Assembly (NCBI RefSeq): GCF_002155685.1
Contig: NZ_MUYK01000001.1
Span: 310,001-374,000, forward strand
Direction of reading: 5' to 3'
Length of the DNA: 64,000 nt
Source of the DNA: Erythrobacter colymbi
GTDB taxonomy: Bacteria; Pseudomonadota; Alphaproteobacteria; Sphingomonadales; Sphingomonadaceae
Below are positions 52,763-61,938 of this stretch, one piece after another. Position numbers and translations under genes: made by a program. Each line of letters opens with the position of its first letter. The first letter of the stretch is position 1. The notes beneath the pieces were generated by a model that was not told the DNA's origin, ran no database searches, and saw nothing but the letters and a program-made list of their open reading frames with translations.

Positions 52763-55700
52763 GCCGAGGCCACGCGGCCCTGTGCCAGCGCGGTCGCGAT
52801 AAGGGCGCGCAGGGCGGCAGGGGCGGCGGGCTTGAGCAGGCGGTGAGCCCCCATGCGCGCCGCGGCGAGCTCAGTCTCCTCGGAAGCCTCGGCGGTAAGC
52901 AGGATCGCCGGCGGGCGTGTGCCCCAGCCCTCGCAAAGCGCGGCAAAGGCGGCATCGCCGCGCTCCTCATCGTCAAGCCGGTAGTCCATGATCGCGACAT
53001 CGGGAGCTTCCGGCGCGGCTTCGCGGGCTTCGGCGAGGCTGGCCGCGCGCGTGACTTGCAAGCCCCAGCGCTCGAGCAGCGCAGCCGTCGCAGCCAGCGC
53101 GGCGGGATCGTTCTCGACCACCAGCACCCGCGCATCGCCCAGCCCGGCGGTGTTGCGTGCGGGCACTGGCCTCGCCGTTACCGTGGCCTCGCGCCGCAGC
53201 ACCGGCAGGGCGATCGCAAAGCGGCTGCCGCGCCCGGGGGTGGATGTGGTCTCGACCTCGACCCCGAGCAGGCGCGCGGCGCGCCGGACGATGGCGAGGC
53301 CGAGCCCCAGCCCTTCGCGGTCGGTCGAGGCGCCGCGCTCGAACTCGCCGAAGATCCGCTCGATGTCTTCGGGTGCGATTCCTCGCCCGGTGTCGTGGAT
53401 GCAGATCGCCGCGCCATCGCCGCGCCGCCGCACCCCGATCAGCACGCCGCCATCCGAGGTATAGCGCACCGCGTTGCTGAGGAGGTTGCGCAAGACGGCG
53501 GTCAGCAGCGCGCGGTCGGCCATCACCCACACGCTTGTCCGCGCGCGCTTCAGCGTGAGGCCCTTGGCCTGCGCCTGAAGCGTGAATTCGCGCGCCACAT
53601 CCTCGAACAGCTGGTCGAGCGCGACGGGTTCGGGCGCGGGCGTGATCCCGCCGCTGTCGAGCTTGGAGATCTCCAGCAGCACCCGGATCAGGCGGTCGGC
53701 CGCGACGATCGAGCCGTCGAGGTCGGCCACCAGCCGCTCGAGCGCTGCCTGCCCGTTCACCTCCTCGCCCAGCGCCGAGGCGAACAGGCGCGCGGCGTTG
53801 AGGGGCTGAATGAGATCATGGCTGGCGGCGGCGAGGAAGCGGGTCTTGGACTGCGTCGCCTGGGCGAGCAGGGCATTGGCCTCGGACAGCTGCCGGGTGC
53901 GCTCGGCGACCTTGTCCTCCAGCGCCTGTTCCGCCCGGCGGTCGAGCGTGATGTCGGTATAGGAGGTGGTGTAGCCGCCGCCCGGCGTGGGCGCGCCGAC
54001 GATCCTGAGCACGCGGCCATCGTGCTGGACGCGCTCGATCCGGTGCTCGGTCCCTGCGCGCATATAGGCGAGGCGGCGTTCGACCTGTTCGTCGATCTCG
54101 GCCTCGGACAGGCTCCCGCGCGCGAGGTTGAAGCGGATCAGATCGGCAATCGGCGTACCGACGCTGACGAGGTGGTCGGGCAGATCGAAGAGCTGCTGGT
54201 AGCGGCTGTTCCAAGCCACCAGCCGCATCTCGCCATCGACCAGTGCGACGCCCTGGTCGATCGATTCGATCGCGGTCTGGAGCAGATCGGCGGAGAAGGA
54301 CAGGCGGCGCTGGGTCTCGTCGAACATGGCGACGACTTCGGGCAGCGGGATCGGATCGCCGCCCGCCCATGATCCCACCAGCATCCGTGCCGAAGAGGTG
54401 CCGATCACGCCCGAGATCACCCGCTCGGCCAGCTCCAGCACGCCCGCCCCGGCCGGATCGCCGTTGCGCAAGGCTAGCGGGGCAAGCGCGGCATCGGCGC
54501 GCTCGCGCCCGACGAACTGGGCGAGCAGCGCGCGCACGTCGCCAACGCGCTTGGCGGTGGCGTGGCGCGGCGGCTCTCCGGGCATAGGCGTGCCGACGAA
54601 GGCTGCGGCCTGCGCCTGATCGAGCAGCGAGGGGCGCACGAGGGCGGAGACAACCCAATAGAGCGCGGCGTTGATCCCGAGGCTCAGCACCACGCCCGAG
54701 ACCAGCGGATCGGGGTGGATGCTCACGGGCGGGGGCACGCCGTTGGCAGCAGGAAGGATCAGCAGCACCAGCCACAGCACGAAGCCGGTGGCGAGCCCCG
54801 TCAGCATCCCGGCGCGGTTGCCGTGCTGGCTCACCATTCCCAACACCAGCCCCGGCGCGAACTGCGCGGCGGCGGCGAAGGCGAGCGTGCCGAGGCCCGC
54901 GAGATCTGTGATGCCCGCAAAACCGCGGTAGAAGGCATAGGCGGCGGCCAGCAACGCCGCGATCACCACGCGGCGGATCAGCAGCAACCGTCCGGCGATG
55001 CGGCTGCGGTCCCCCCGCCCGGCAAGCGCGCGGCGCAGCACCAGCGGGGCGAGAAGGTCGTTTGTGATCATGATCGACAGCGCCACGCAGGCGACCACGA
55101 TCATCCCCGCCGCCGCCGAAAAGCCGCCGAGGAACACCAGCACCGCCAGCCACGGCGCGCCGCTCGCAAGCGGCAGGGCAAGCACTATGGTGTCGGGCGC
55201 GGTGCCGGTGGGGAGCGATGCCAGCCCCGCCAGAACGATCGGCACGATGACCGCCGCGGTCAGCGCGAGATAGGCCGGGAACACCCAGCGCATGCCAGGC
55301 GTGGCGCGCTCGCCCGGGGCTTCGATGAAGCTCATGTGGAACTGGCGCGGCAGGCACAGGATCGCGGCCGCGCCGATCACGGTCAGCACGATGAAGCGCG
55401 CGTCGAAGGGGTCGGGCGCGAGCAGGGCGGGCGTGGCGGCGGGAAGCCTCGCCTCGCCCGAGGCCAGCCACCATATCGCCAGCACGCCCACCGCCAGCAG
55501 CGCGGCGAGCTTCACCAGCGCCTCCACCGCCATCGTGAGCACCAGCCCGGCGTTCTCGCCCGCCCGGTCGGCGCGGCGCGAGCCGAACAGGATCGCGAAC
55601 AGCCCCATCAGCGCGGCCACGACCAGCACCAGCTCGTCGGTCGCCACCTGCGCGCGCAGGCCCGGGTCGAGCAGCAGCAGAGTCGTGCCGACCGATTGCA

Positions 55701-56103
55701 GCTGGAGCGCCATGTAAGGCAGCGTGCCGACGCTCGCGATCACCGTCACCAGAGCGGCCAGCGCCGCGCTCTTGCCGTAGCGGGCGGACAGGAAGTCGGC
55801 GATCGAGGTCGAATGCTGCGCCTTGGCTTGGGCGAGAATCCGGCGGATCAGGCCGAAGCCGAGGGTGAAGACAAGGATCGGGCCGAGATAGATCGCGAGG
55901 TAATCGAGGCCCGCTGTGGCCGCGGTGCCGACCCCGCCGAAGAAGGTCCAGCTCGAACAATAGACGGCGAGGCTGAGGCCATAGATGCTCCCGGCGCGGG
56001 CTTGCAGCCAGCCGGTGCCCGGCTGCCGGTCACGCCACGCGGCGAGCCAGAACAGCGCGCCCAGATAGATGGTGGCGGCGGCGAGCGCCGCGCCGAGCAG
56101 CAT
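52732..56103 (-). CDS. crbS: SLC5-type transporter-sensor hybrid histidine kinase, CrbS-like
   Basis: A 1123-residue protein. Residues 1-~480 form a 12-13 TM sodium:solute symporter-like domain (AVYCSSWTFFGGVGTAATAG; RQFHMSFIEAPGERATPGMR). A PAS domain follows (~590-710; VDGEMRLVAWNSRYQQLFDL), then HisKA with His762 (AAASHDLIQPLNAARLFAS), HATPase_c (LLSNAVRYTSDGGVLIGV; IHDTGRGIAPEDIERIFGEF) and a C-terminal receiver with Asp1040 (VAIMDYRLDD). This is the CbrA/CrbS architecture. Adjacent acs and a LuxR regulator favour CrbS. It probably senses acetate or its transport. Convergent with crbR, overlapping 31 nt. Confidence 0.92.
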   Translation of the reverse strand: MLLGAALAAATIYLGALFWLAAWRDRQPGTGWLQARAGSIYGLSLAVYCSSWTFFGGVGTAATAGLDYLAIYLGPILVFTLGFGLIRRILAQAKAQHSTSIADFLSARYGKSAALAALVTVIASVGTLPYMALQLQSVGTTLLLLDPGLRAQVATDELVLVVAALMGLFAILFGSRRADRAGENAGLVLTMAVEALVKLAALLAVGVLAIWWLASGEARLPAATPALLAPDPFDARFIVLTVIGAAAILCLPRQFHMSFIEAPGERATPGMRWVFPAYLALTAAVIVPIVLAGLASLPTGTAPDTIVLALPLASGAPWLAVLVFLGGFSAAAGMIVVACVALSIMITNDLLAPLVLRRALAGRGDRSRIAGRLLLIRRVVIAALLAAAYAFYRGFAGITDLAGLGTLAFAAAAQFAPGLVLGMVSQHGNRAGMLTGLATGFVLWLVLLILPAANGVPPPVSIHPDPLVSGVVLSLGINAALYWVVSALVRPSLLDQAQAAAFVGTPMPGEPPRHATAKRVGDVRALLAQFVGRERADAALAPLALRNGDPAGAGVLELAERVISGVIGTSSARMLVGSWAGGDPIPLPEVVAMFDETQRRLSFSADLLQTAIESIDQGVALVDGEMRLVAWNSRYQQLFDLPDHLVSVGTPIADLIRFNLARGSLSEAEIDEQVERRLAYMRAGTEHRIERVQHDGRVLRIVGAPTPGGGYTTSYTDITLDRRAEQALEDKVAERTRQLSEANALLAQATQSKTRFLAAASHDLIQPLNAARLFASALGEEVNGQAALERLVADLDGSIVAADRLIRVLLEISKLDSGGITPAPEPVALDQLFEDVAREFTLQAQAKGLTLKRARTSVWVMADRALLTAVLRNLLSNAVRYTSDGGVLIGVRRRGDGAAICIHDTGRGIAPEDIERIFGEFERGASTDREGLGLGLAIVRRAARLLGVEVETTSTPGRGSRFAIALPVLRREATVTARPVPARNTAGLGDARVLVVENDPAALAATAALLERWGLQVTRAASLAEAREAAPEAPDVAIMDYRLDDEERGDAAFAALCEGWGTRPPAILLTAEASEETELAAARMGAHRLLKPAAPAALRALIATALAQGRVASAQTLAESATG

Positions 56104-56157
56104 GTGACCCGTCCTCTCCCTCGCGGCGGAAAGCTATCGCAACCGCGCGCATAAGCA

Positions 56158-56190
56158 AAGGGGCGGCACCCTTGCCGGATACCGCCCCTT
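56158..56190 (-). terminator. hairpin after the MFS transporter gene
   Basis: AAGGGGCGG (56158-56166) pairs with CCGCCCCTT (56182-56190), loop 15 nt; on the minus strand it is followed by TGCTTA. It lies 24 nt past the MFS stop. Confidence 0.7.
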
Positions 56191-56213
56191 CCTTGCGACC
56201 CTTACGGGCTGGC

Positions 56214-57884
56214 TTATTCGTCGATGTTGCAGCGGAAGGTTTCGGGGAGGAACATCAGCCCCACCACCACGGTCAGCACGCAGACCGCGATCGGGTACCA
56301 CAACCCGTAGTAGATATCCCCCGTCGCCGCGACCATCGCGAAGGCGGTGGTCGGCAGGAAGCCGCCGAACCAGCCGTTGCCGATGTGGTAGGGCAGGCTC
56401 ATCGCGGTGTAGCGGATGCGGGTGGGGAACAGCTCCACCAGCAGCGCGGCGATCGGGCCGTAGACCATCGTCACCAGCAGCACGAGCCAGGTGAGGACGG
56501 CGATCACCACCGGGGTGTCGATCGCGGCCGGATCGGCCTTGGCGGGATAGCCCGCTGCAACGAGCGCGGCCTTCACCTCTTCCTGGAAGGCGGTGATGGC
56601 CGCCTTGCGCGCCTCGCCCGTCACCTTGACCGGATCGGGCGCGGTGAAGGTCTGCGCGCCGATCTTGACCTGCGCGATGCTGCCGGCCTGCGCCTCGACC
56701 TTGGAATAGCTCACCGCCCCTTTGGCGAGGAAGGACTTGGCGATGTCGCAGCTCTTGGCGTCGAACTTGTTCTTGCCGATGGGGTCGAACTGCACCGAGC
56801 AATCGGCATCGTTGACGATCACGCTCACCGGAGCATTGGCCTGCGCATGGGCGAGGGCGGGGTTGGCCGCCTCGGTCAGCAGGTGGAAGGCCGGGAAGTA
56901 GGTCGCCGCCGCTAGCGCGCAGCCGGCGAGGATGATCTTCTTTCTCCCGATCCGGTCAGAAAGCCAGCCGAAGAACACGAAGAACGGGGTGCCGATGGCG
57001 AGCGCCGTGGCGATCAGGATGTTGGTGGTGGCCCCGTCGACCATCAGGATCTTCTCGAGGAAGAACAGCGCGTAGAACTGGCCCGTATACCACACCACCG
57101 CCTGCCCCGCGACCGCGCCGAGCAGCGCGACGAGGGCGAAGCGGCCGTTCTTCCAGTTGCCGAAGGCCTCGGAAATCGGCGCCTTGGAATTGGTGCCTTC
57201 CTCCTTCATCTTCTGGAACACGGGGCTTTCCTGAAGCTGCAGGCGGATCCACATCGACACGCCCAGCAGCACCGCGGAAATCAGGAACGGCACGCGCCAG
57301 CCCCATTCCTTGAAGGCCTCCTCGCCGATCATGGTGCGGGTGCCGATCACCACCAGCAGCGCAGCGAACAGGCCGAGGGTGGCGGTGGTCTGGATGAAGC
57401 TGGTGTAGAGCCCGCGCTTGTTGTTCGGCGCGTGTTCGGCGACATAGGTGGCCGCGCCCCCGTATTCGCCGCCGAGCGCGAGGCCCTGCACCAGCCGCAG
57501 CAGCACCAGCATGATCGGGGCCGCCACGCCGATGCTGGCATAGGAAGGCAGCACGCCCACCGTGAAGGTCGCAAAGCCCATCAGGCCCATCGTCACGAGG
57601 AAGGTATATTTGCGCCCGACAAGGTCGCCCAGCCGTCCGAACACCAGCGCGCCGAAGGGCCTGACTGCAAAGCCGGCCGCAAAGGCCGCGAGAGCGAAGA
57701 TGAAGCCGGTGGTCTCGTTCACGCCCGAGAAGAACTGTGCCGAGATGATTGTGGCCAGAAGCCCGTAGAGGTAGAAATCATACCACTCGAACACCGTGCC
57801 CAGCGACGAGGCGAGGATGACGCGCTTTTCCGTCCCCGTGGCCTCGTGGTGCTTGGGCAGGGCGCCATCATATGCCGTTGCCAT
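56214..57884 (-). CDS. MHS-family MFS transporter with a periplasmic insertion
   Basis: A 556-residue, 12-TM proton symporter; ATG 57884 has GGGAGAGA upstream. MHS signatures: SSLGTVFEWYDFYLYGLLA at TM1, RPFGALVFGRLGDLVGRKYT between TM2 and TM3, QGLALGGEYGGAATYVAEHA, and a C-half SDRIGRKK. Between TM9 and TM10, a loop predicted periplasmic, is an insert of ~115 residues including two Cys (NDADCSVQ; AKSCDIAK) and KVKIGAQTF-type strand text; ordinary MHS proteins are ~430-450 residues. It likely imports an organic acid or a similar small solute. Gene order next to acs/crbSR supports acetate or related substrates, but this is not proven. Confidence 0.88.
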   Translation of the reverse strand: MATAYDGALPKHHEATGTEKRVILASSLGTVFEWYDFYLYGLLATIISAQFFSGVNETTGFIFALAAFAAGFAVRPFGALVFGRLGDLVGRKYTFLVTMGLMGFATFTVGVLPSYASIGVAAPIMLVLLRLVQGLALGGEYGGAATYVAEHAPNNKRGLYTSFIQTTATLGLFAALLVVIGTRTMIGEEAFKEWGWRVPFLISAVLLGVSMWIRLQLQESPVFQKMKEEGTNSKAPISEAFGNWKNGRFALVALLGAVAGQAVVWYTGQFYALFFLEKILMVDGATTNILIATALAIGTPFFVFFGWLSDRIGRKKIILAGCALAAATYFPAFHLLTEAANPALAHAQANAPVSVIVNDADCSVQFDPIGKNKFDAKSCDIAKSFLAKGAVSYSKVEAQAGSIAQVKIGAQTFTAPDPVKVTGEARKAAITAFQEEVKAALVAAGYPAKADPAAIDTPVVIAVLTWLVLLVTMVYGPIAALLVELFPTRIRYTAMSLPYHIGNGWFGGFLPTTAFAMVAATGDIYYGLWYPIAVCVLTVVVGLMFLPETFRCNIDE

Positions 57885-58037
57885 CGTCTCTCTCCCGCTT
57901 GTGCGCTCGATCCCCTGACCGGCCCTGCGGGCATTGTGCCCGCATGACGCCGCCCCTGTCGAGGCTTGCACAGTCGCGCGTTACGGCGCGCGGCGGAAGC
58001 TAGACCTTGGTCGCAGACCGCGATCGCGGGAGGCGCG

Positions 58038-58478
58038 CTATTCGCTGGCCGGCGCGAAGGTGAAGCGCAGCTGCGGGGTCTCGATCACCAGCTGGCGGCC
58101 ATCGAGCGTGACCGTGTAGCGCTGCGCCTCGCCAAGGCCGCTCGCGAGCTGGTCGCCGAAGCTGGGCTGGGGGCAGAACATCTTCGTGCTCGCGACGGGT
58201 CCGAAGGTGATGGTGCCCGCGCCGTTGCCCGGCCGCGCGGCGGTCCAGGTGGTGCGCCCGCGGTTGCAATCGAGCTGCACCTGCGCCTGCCCGCCCTCAA
58301 GAAAGGCGAGCGTGTGGCGGGCTTGCAGGGCGGGGGTGAGCGTGGTGGTGCTGCCCGAGGTGTCGATCGCGGTCAGCTTCCATTCGGTCCCTTCGAGCGG
58401 ATGGGTGTCGGGCAAGGTGGCACAGGCTCCAAGGGCAAGGGTGGCGGTAGCGGTGCCGAGCGCGGCGGGCAGTTTCAT
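58038..58478 (-). CDS. META-domain (HslJ-like) lipoprotein
   Basis: A 146-residue lipoprotein with lipobox LALGAC (acylated Cys19). The META pattern starts LEGTEWKLTAIDTSGSTTTL, with CNRGRTTW, then GTITFGPVASTKMFCP near the middle and RYTVTLDGRQLVIET late. META domains are small beta-sheet folds in envelope and heat-shock-related proteins (HslJ); a molecular role is not known. Single gene, separate from the MFS gene upstream (~150-bp gap). Confidence 0.85.
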   Translation of the reverse strand: MKLPAALGTATATLALGACATLPDTHPLEGTEWKLTAIDTSGSTTTLTPALQARHTLAFLEGGQAQVQLDCNRGRTTWTAARPGNGAGTITFGPVASTKMFCPQPSFGDQLASGLGEAQRYTVTLDGRQLVIETPQLRFTFAPASE

Positions 58479-58561
58479 CGTGGCATTCCCCTGACAGGTC
58501 TTGCCCCCTATCTAGCCGGCGATCCTGAACGCAGGCAGTCCGGCGCGCGGCGGCCACAGAA

Positions 58562-58595
58562 AAGGCCGCCGGAGCGCGAACTCCGGCGGCCTTTC
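58562..58595. terminator. rho-independent terminator after the 99-residue protein gene
   Basis: AAAGGCCGCCGGAG (58562-58575) and CTCCGGCGGCCTTT (58582-58595) form a perfect 14-bp stem with a 6-nt loop, 24 nt after the minus-strand stop at 58620. Confidence 0.9.
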
Positions 58596-58619
58596 GGAAA
58601 GCCGTAATGGCAGCGAGGA

Positions 58620-58919
58620 TCAGCTCTCGCGGGTGCCCGACAGCGGCATCGCGCCGAAGGCACCGGCGTTGACCGAGCCGGTCAGGGTGTCGCCGTCGAT
58701 GGTCGCTTCGCAATCGAGCGTCATCGGCATGGGGACGACCATGTTCATCTTCCACTTGATGGTGTTGCCCTCGATCGTGCCGCCGGTGATGTCCATCGAG
58801 CCGAGGCTGCCGACCAGCGAGCCGCTGAAGGTGTCGCCATCGGGCACCACGGTGAGGGTACCGCTCTGGTCGCCCATCGGGCTCTTGACGGTGGTCTTGT
58901 AGGTTCCTGCAACAGACAT
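58620..58919 (-). CDS. small beta-rich cytoplasmic protein, unknown function
   Basis: A 99-residue protein (MSVAGTYKTTVKSPMGDQSG...) with no signal peptide and a repeating strand-turn pattern: GTLTVVPDGDTFSGSLVG, TIEGNTIKWKMNMVVPMPMT, ATIDGDTLTGSVNAGAFG. Looks like a single antiparallel beta-barrel or sheet of the type that binds small hydrophobic ligands, but I do not recognise the family. Good codon usage and a strong terminator support a real gene. Confidence 0.75.
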   Translation of the reverse strand: MSVAGTYKTTVKSPMGDQSGTLTVVPDGDTFSGSLVGSLGSMDITGGTIEGNTIKWKMNMVVPMPMTLDCEATIDGDTLTGSVNAGAFGAMPLSGTRES

Positions 58920-59035
58920 ATCCAACTCCCTCGGTTTGCGTGCAGGCCTAGGGCGACCCGGCACTTCAGGTTGCGCTATTTACACGAGTGTCAGCGCGCT
59001 TCAACCGCATTTGGCCGAAGCGCGCTGGCCTTCGC

Positions 59036-61900
59036 TTACTCCTCGGTCATCTCGCGCTGTTCGATCGGCAGGCCGAGCGGTTCGAGCTGGCTGCGGACCT
59101 TGCTCGCATCGCCGACGACAACCCAGACGAACTTGTCGGTGTCGATCGCCGCGCGGGCCGCCGCGTCGAGCGCTTCGACGGTCTGCGCGCTGTAGATGCC
59201 GGCGAGCTTCTCCTGATAGTCGTCCGGGCGCCCGAACAGGGCATTGCCCTGCATCGCGCCGAGGACGGCGGGCGAGGTTTCGAACCGACCCGGCAGCGCG
59301 CCGATGTCGTTCGCCTTGTAGCGCTCGAGCTCCTCGGTCGTGATGCCCTTGGTGGTCAGGAACTCGCGGGTCTCGCGGATCATCTCGGCGACCGAATCGC
59401 CGGTGCGGTCCGCCTGAACGCCGCCCGAGATCGAGTAGACCACCGCGTTCTCGCGCGCCTGCGAGGCACCGCGCACGCCGTAGCTCCAGCCCTTGGTCTC
59501 GCGCAGGTTCATGTTGAGCCGCGCGAGGAAGTTGCCGCCCAGCGCGTTGTTGGCGCTGTTGAAGGCGATGAAGGCCGGATCGCCTGCCTTCAGCGGGGTG
59601 ATCTGCGCGCCGACGATGAAGCTCTGCGGCGAGTTGGGACGGTTGACCAGAATGATCCGGTTGCCCGCACCCGGCGTGCCAGCGGCGAACTGCTTGGTGC
59701 CTTTGGGCGTTGCCGGGGCCTTCCAGTCACCGAAGGCAGCGTCGAGCGCGGTTACCACTTCGGCCAGCGGCTTGTCCGAGATCACGAAGACCTCGCCATT
59801 GTCGGGGCGGATCCAGCGGTCCTTGTAGGTCACCAGATCATCGCGGCTGATGCCGCTGATGCTGGCGACGGTGCTCACCCCGCCATAGGGCGAGTCCTTG
59901 CCAAACAGCTCGGGCGTGAGGGTGCGCTGGGCGATGCCCTGCGGCGACTTCATCGCCTGGCGGATGCCGGTCACGGTCTGGGTGCGCACGCGCTCCAGAT
60001 CGTCGGGGTTGAAGGCGGGCTCACGCATGATCTGGCGCATCAGGTCGAGGCTGGGCGCAAGGTTGGCGGTGAGCGCCGAGAGGGTGAAGGTCGCGCGGTC
60101 ATCGCCGCCGCCGACCGAGACGCTCGCGCCGAGCCGCTCGCTGGTCTCCGCCACAGCCTGCGCGGTGAGGTTCTTCGTGCCCTCGTCAAACAGCGACAGC
60201 GCGAGCAAGCCGAGGCCTTCCTTGCCCGCCGGATCGGCGGCGCTGCCGGCGTTGAAGCTCATCGCCACATAGGTCGCCGGCACCGCGGTGCGGCGGGCGT
60301 AGGTGACCTTCATGCCGTTCTTGAGCGTCGCGCGCTCGATCGCCGGGAAATCGAGCTGGGCGATGGTGTCGATCGGCGGGGCGGGGCGCTCCTTGGTGAC
60401 GGTGATCGTCTCGGCCGAACGGTCGCGCTCCGAGGCGTTCGCGCCATCGGCCTTTACCGAGGCGGCTTCCTCATAGGTCGCATCGCGCGCGCCGGGTTCA
60501 AGCACCACGGTCATCGCCGGGCGGGTCATCCAGCGGGCCATCGCCGCCTTGACGTCGGCCGGGGTGATCCGGGCGAGGGTTTCGAACTCGCGGGCGTAGA
60601 AATCAGGGTCGCCTGCCAGCACACGGCCTTCGGCCAGCGTCTGCGCCTTGCCACTGAAGCCACCGACCTGCTCTAGCCCGCGGATCGTGCGGCCGAGGTT
60701 GCTGGTGACCGCGCGGCGCACCTCGTCCTCGGTCGGGCCTTCGGTGATCAGGCGGTTCACCACCGCATCCATCTTGGCTTCGAGCGCGGCGATATCGACG
60801 CCGTCCTTGGCGGTCGCCTCGACGCTGAGGATGCCGATGCGCTGGAAGGTCGAATTGCTGGCCGACACGCTCACCGCCAGCTGCTCGCCGCGCACCAGTT
60901 CGTTGTCGAGCCGGCTCGACGCGAGGCCGCCGAGGATCGAGGCGCCCACGTCAAGCGCGATGCGGTCCTTGCCGGTCAGGCCCTCGACCGCCCAGTAGCG
61001 GGTGACTCTGGTCGCGGCGACCTGGTCCTTGAAGGTCTCGCGCACCGGGGCCTTGAGGGTCGGGACGTCTGCCTGCGCCGGATCGTTGACGGGGCCGCGC
61101 GGGATCGCGCCGAAATACTTCTCGACCAGCGGCTTGGCTTCGGCCGCCGAGATGTCGCCCGCGATGACGAGCGTCGCGTTGTTGGGGCCGTATTTGTCGC
61201 GGAACCACGCCTTCACGTCTTCCATCGAGGCGGAATCGAGGTCCGCCATCGAGCCGATCGCTTCGTGCTGGTAGGGGTGGCCATCGGGGAAGAGGGTCTT
61301 GAGCACCTCGTAGAACACAAGACCGCCCGGCTCGTTGTCGCCTTCGCGCTTCTCGTTCTGCACCACGCCGCGCTGGTTATCGAGCTTGCCCTGCGTCACC
61401 GCGCCGAGCAGGTAGCCCATGCGGTCGCTCTCCAGCCACAGCGCGCGCTCGAAGGCGGGCTTGGGGACGGTCTGGAAGTAGTTGGTGCGGTCGAACCAGG
61501 TCGTGCCGTTGTAATCGGTCGCCCCCATTTCCGCGAGGTACTGGAAGTAGTCGTTGGGGGCGTTTTCCGAACCGTTGAACATCAGGTGTTCGAACAGGTG
61601 GGCAAAGCCGGTCTTGCCCTTGGGCTCGTCCTTGGAGCCGACATTATACCACACGGTGACGTTGACCACGGGGGCCTTGCGGTCCTCGTGCACCAGCACG
61701 GTGAGGCCGTTTTCGAGCTCGAACTTCTGGTAGGGGATCTTAACCTGGCTGACGAGCGTCGGAAGGTCGGCGGTCGCCTGCGGGGCAGCGGGGGCCGTAG
61801 CCGGAGTGGGGGCCTTGGGCTTGGCCATCGCGGGCGAGAAGGGCGCGGCCAGCGCGAGCGCGAGCGCCGAAAGGCTGGCGGCAGCAAAACGAGTGGTCAT
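59036..61900 (-). CDS. M16 family zinc metallopeptidase (two-domain, insulinase/pitrilysin type)
   Basis: A 954-residue exported peptidase. Signal peptide residues 1-~26 (ends PAMAKPK). Residues ~50-500 contain the inverse zinc motif HLFEH (His101, Glu104, His105) with the downstream Glu in VVQNEKREGDNEPGG. Residues ~510-954 form a second M16 half lacking HxxEH and carrying the conserved R/Y region (NMNLRETKGWSYGVRG), as in periplasmic M16 fusions. It likely degrades peptides in the periplasm. It follows the penicillin-acylase homologue by 38 nt on the same strand and so may be co-transcribed with it. Confidence 0.95.
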   Translation of the reverse strand: MTTRFAAASLSALALALAAPFSPAMAKPKAPTPATAPAAPQATADLPTLVSQVKIPYQKFELENGLTVLVHEDRKAPVVNVTVWYNVGSKDEPKGKTGFAHLFEHLMFNGSENAPNDYFQYLAEMGATDYNGTTWFDRTNYFQTVPKPAFERALWLESDRMGYLLGAVTQGKLDNQRGVVQNEKREGDNEPGGLVFYEVLKTLFPDGHPYQHEAIGSMADLDSASMEDVKAWFRDKYGPNNATLVIAGDISAAEAKPLVEKYFGAIPRGPVNDPAQADVPTLKAPVRETFKDQVAATRVTRYWAVEGLTGKDRIALDVGASILGGLASSRLDNELVRGEQLAVSVSASNSTFQRIGILSVEATAKDGVDIAALEAKMDAVVNRLITEGPTEDEVRRAVTSNLGRTIRGLEQVGGFSGKAQTLAEGRVLAGDPDFYAREFETLARITPADVKAAMARWMTRPAMTVVLEPGARDATYEEAASVKADGANASERDRSAETITVTKERPAPPIDTIAQLDFPAIERATLKNGMKVTYARRTAVPATYVAMSFNAGSAADPAGKEGLGLLALSLFDEGTKNLTAQAVAETSERLGASVSVGGGDDRATFTLSALTANLAPSLDLMRQIMREPAFNPDDLERVRTQTVTGIRQAMKSPQGIAQRTLTPELFGKDSPYGGVSTVASISGISRDDLVTYKDRWIRPDNGEVFVISDKPLAEVVTALDAAFGDWKAPATPKGTKQFAAGTPGAGNRIILVNRPNSPQSFIVGAQITPLKAGDPAFIAFNSANNALGGNFLARLNMNLRETKGWSYGVRGASQARENAVVYSISGGVQADRTGDSVAEMIRETREFLTTKGITTEELERYKANDIGALPGRFETSPAVLGAMQGNALFGRPDDYQEKLAGIYSAQTVEALDAAARAAIDTDKFVWVVVGDASKVRSQLEPLGLPIEQREMTEE

Positions 61901-61938
61901 GTGAGGAAGGCTCCGGGTGGTCAGGATCGGGATCGCCG

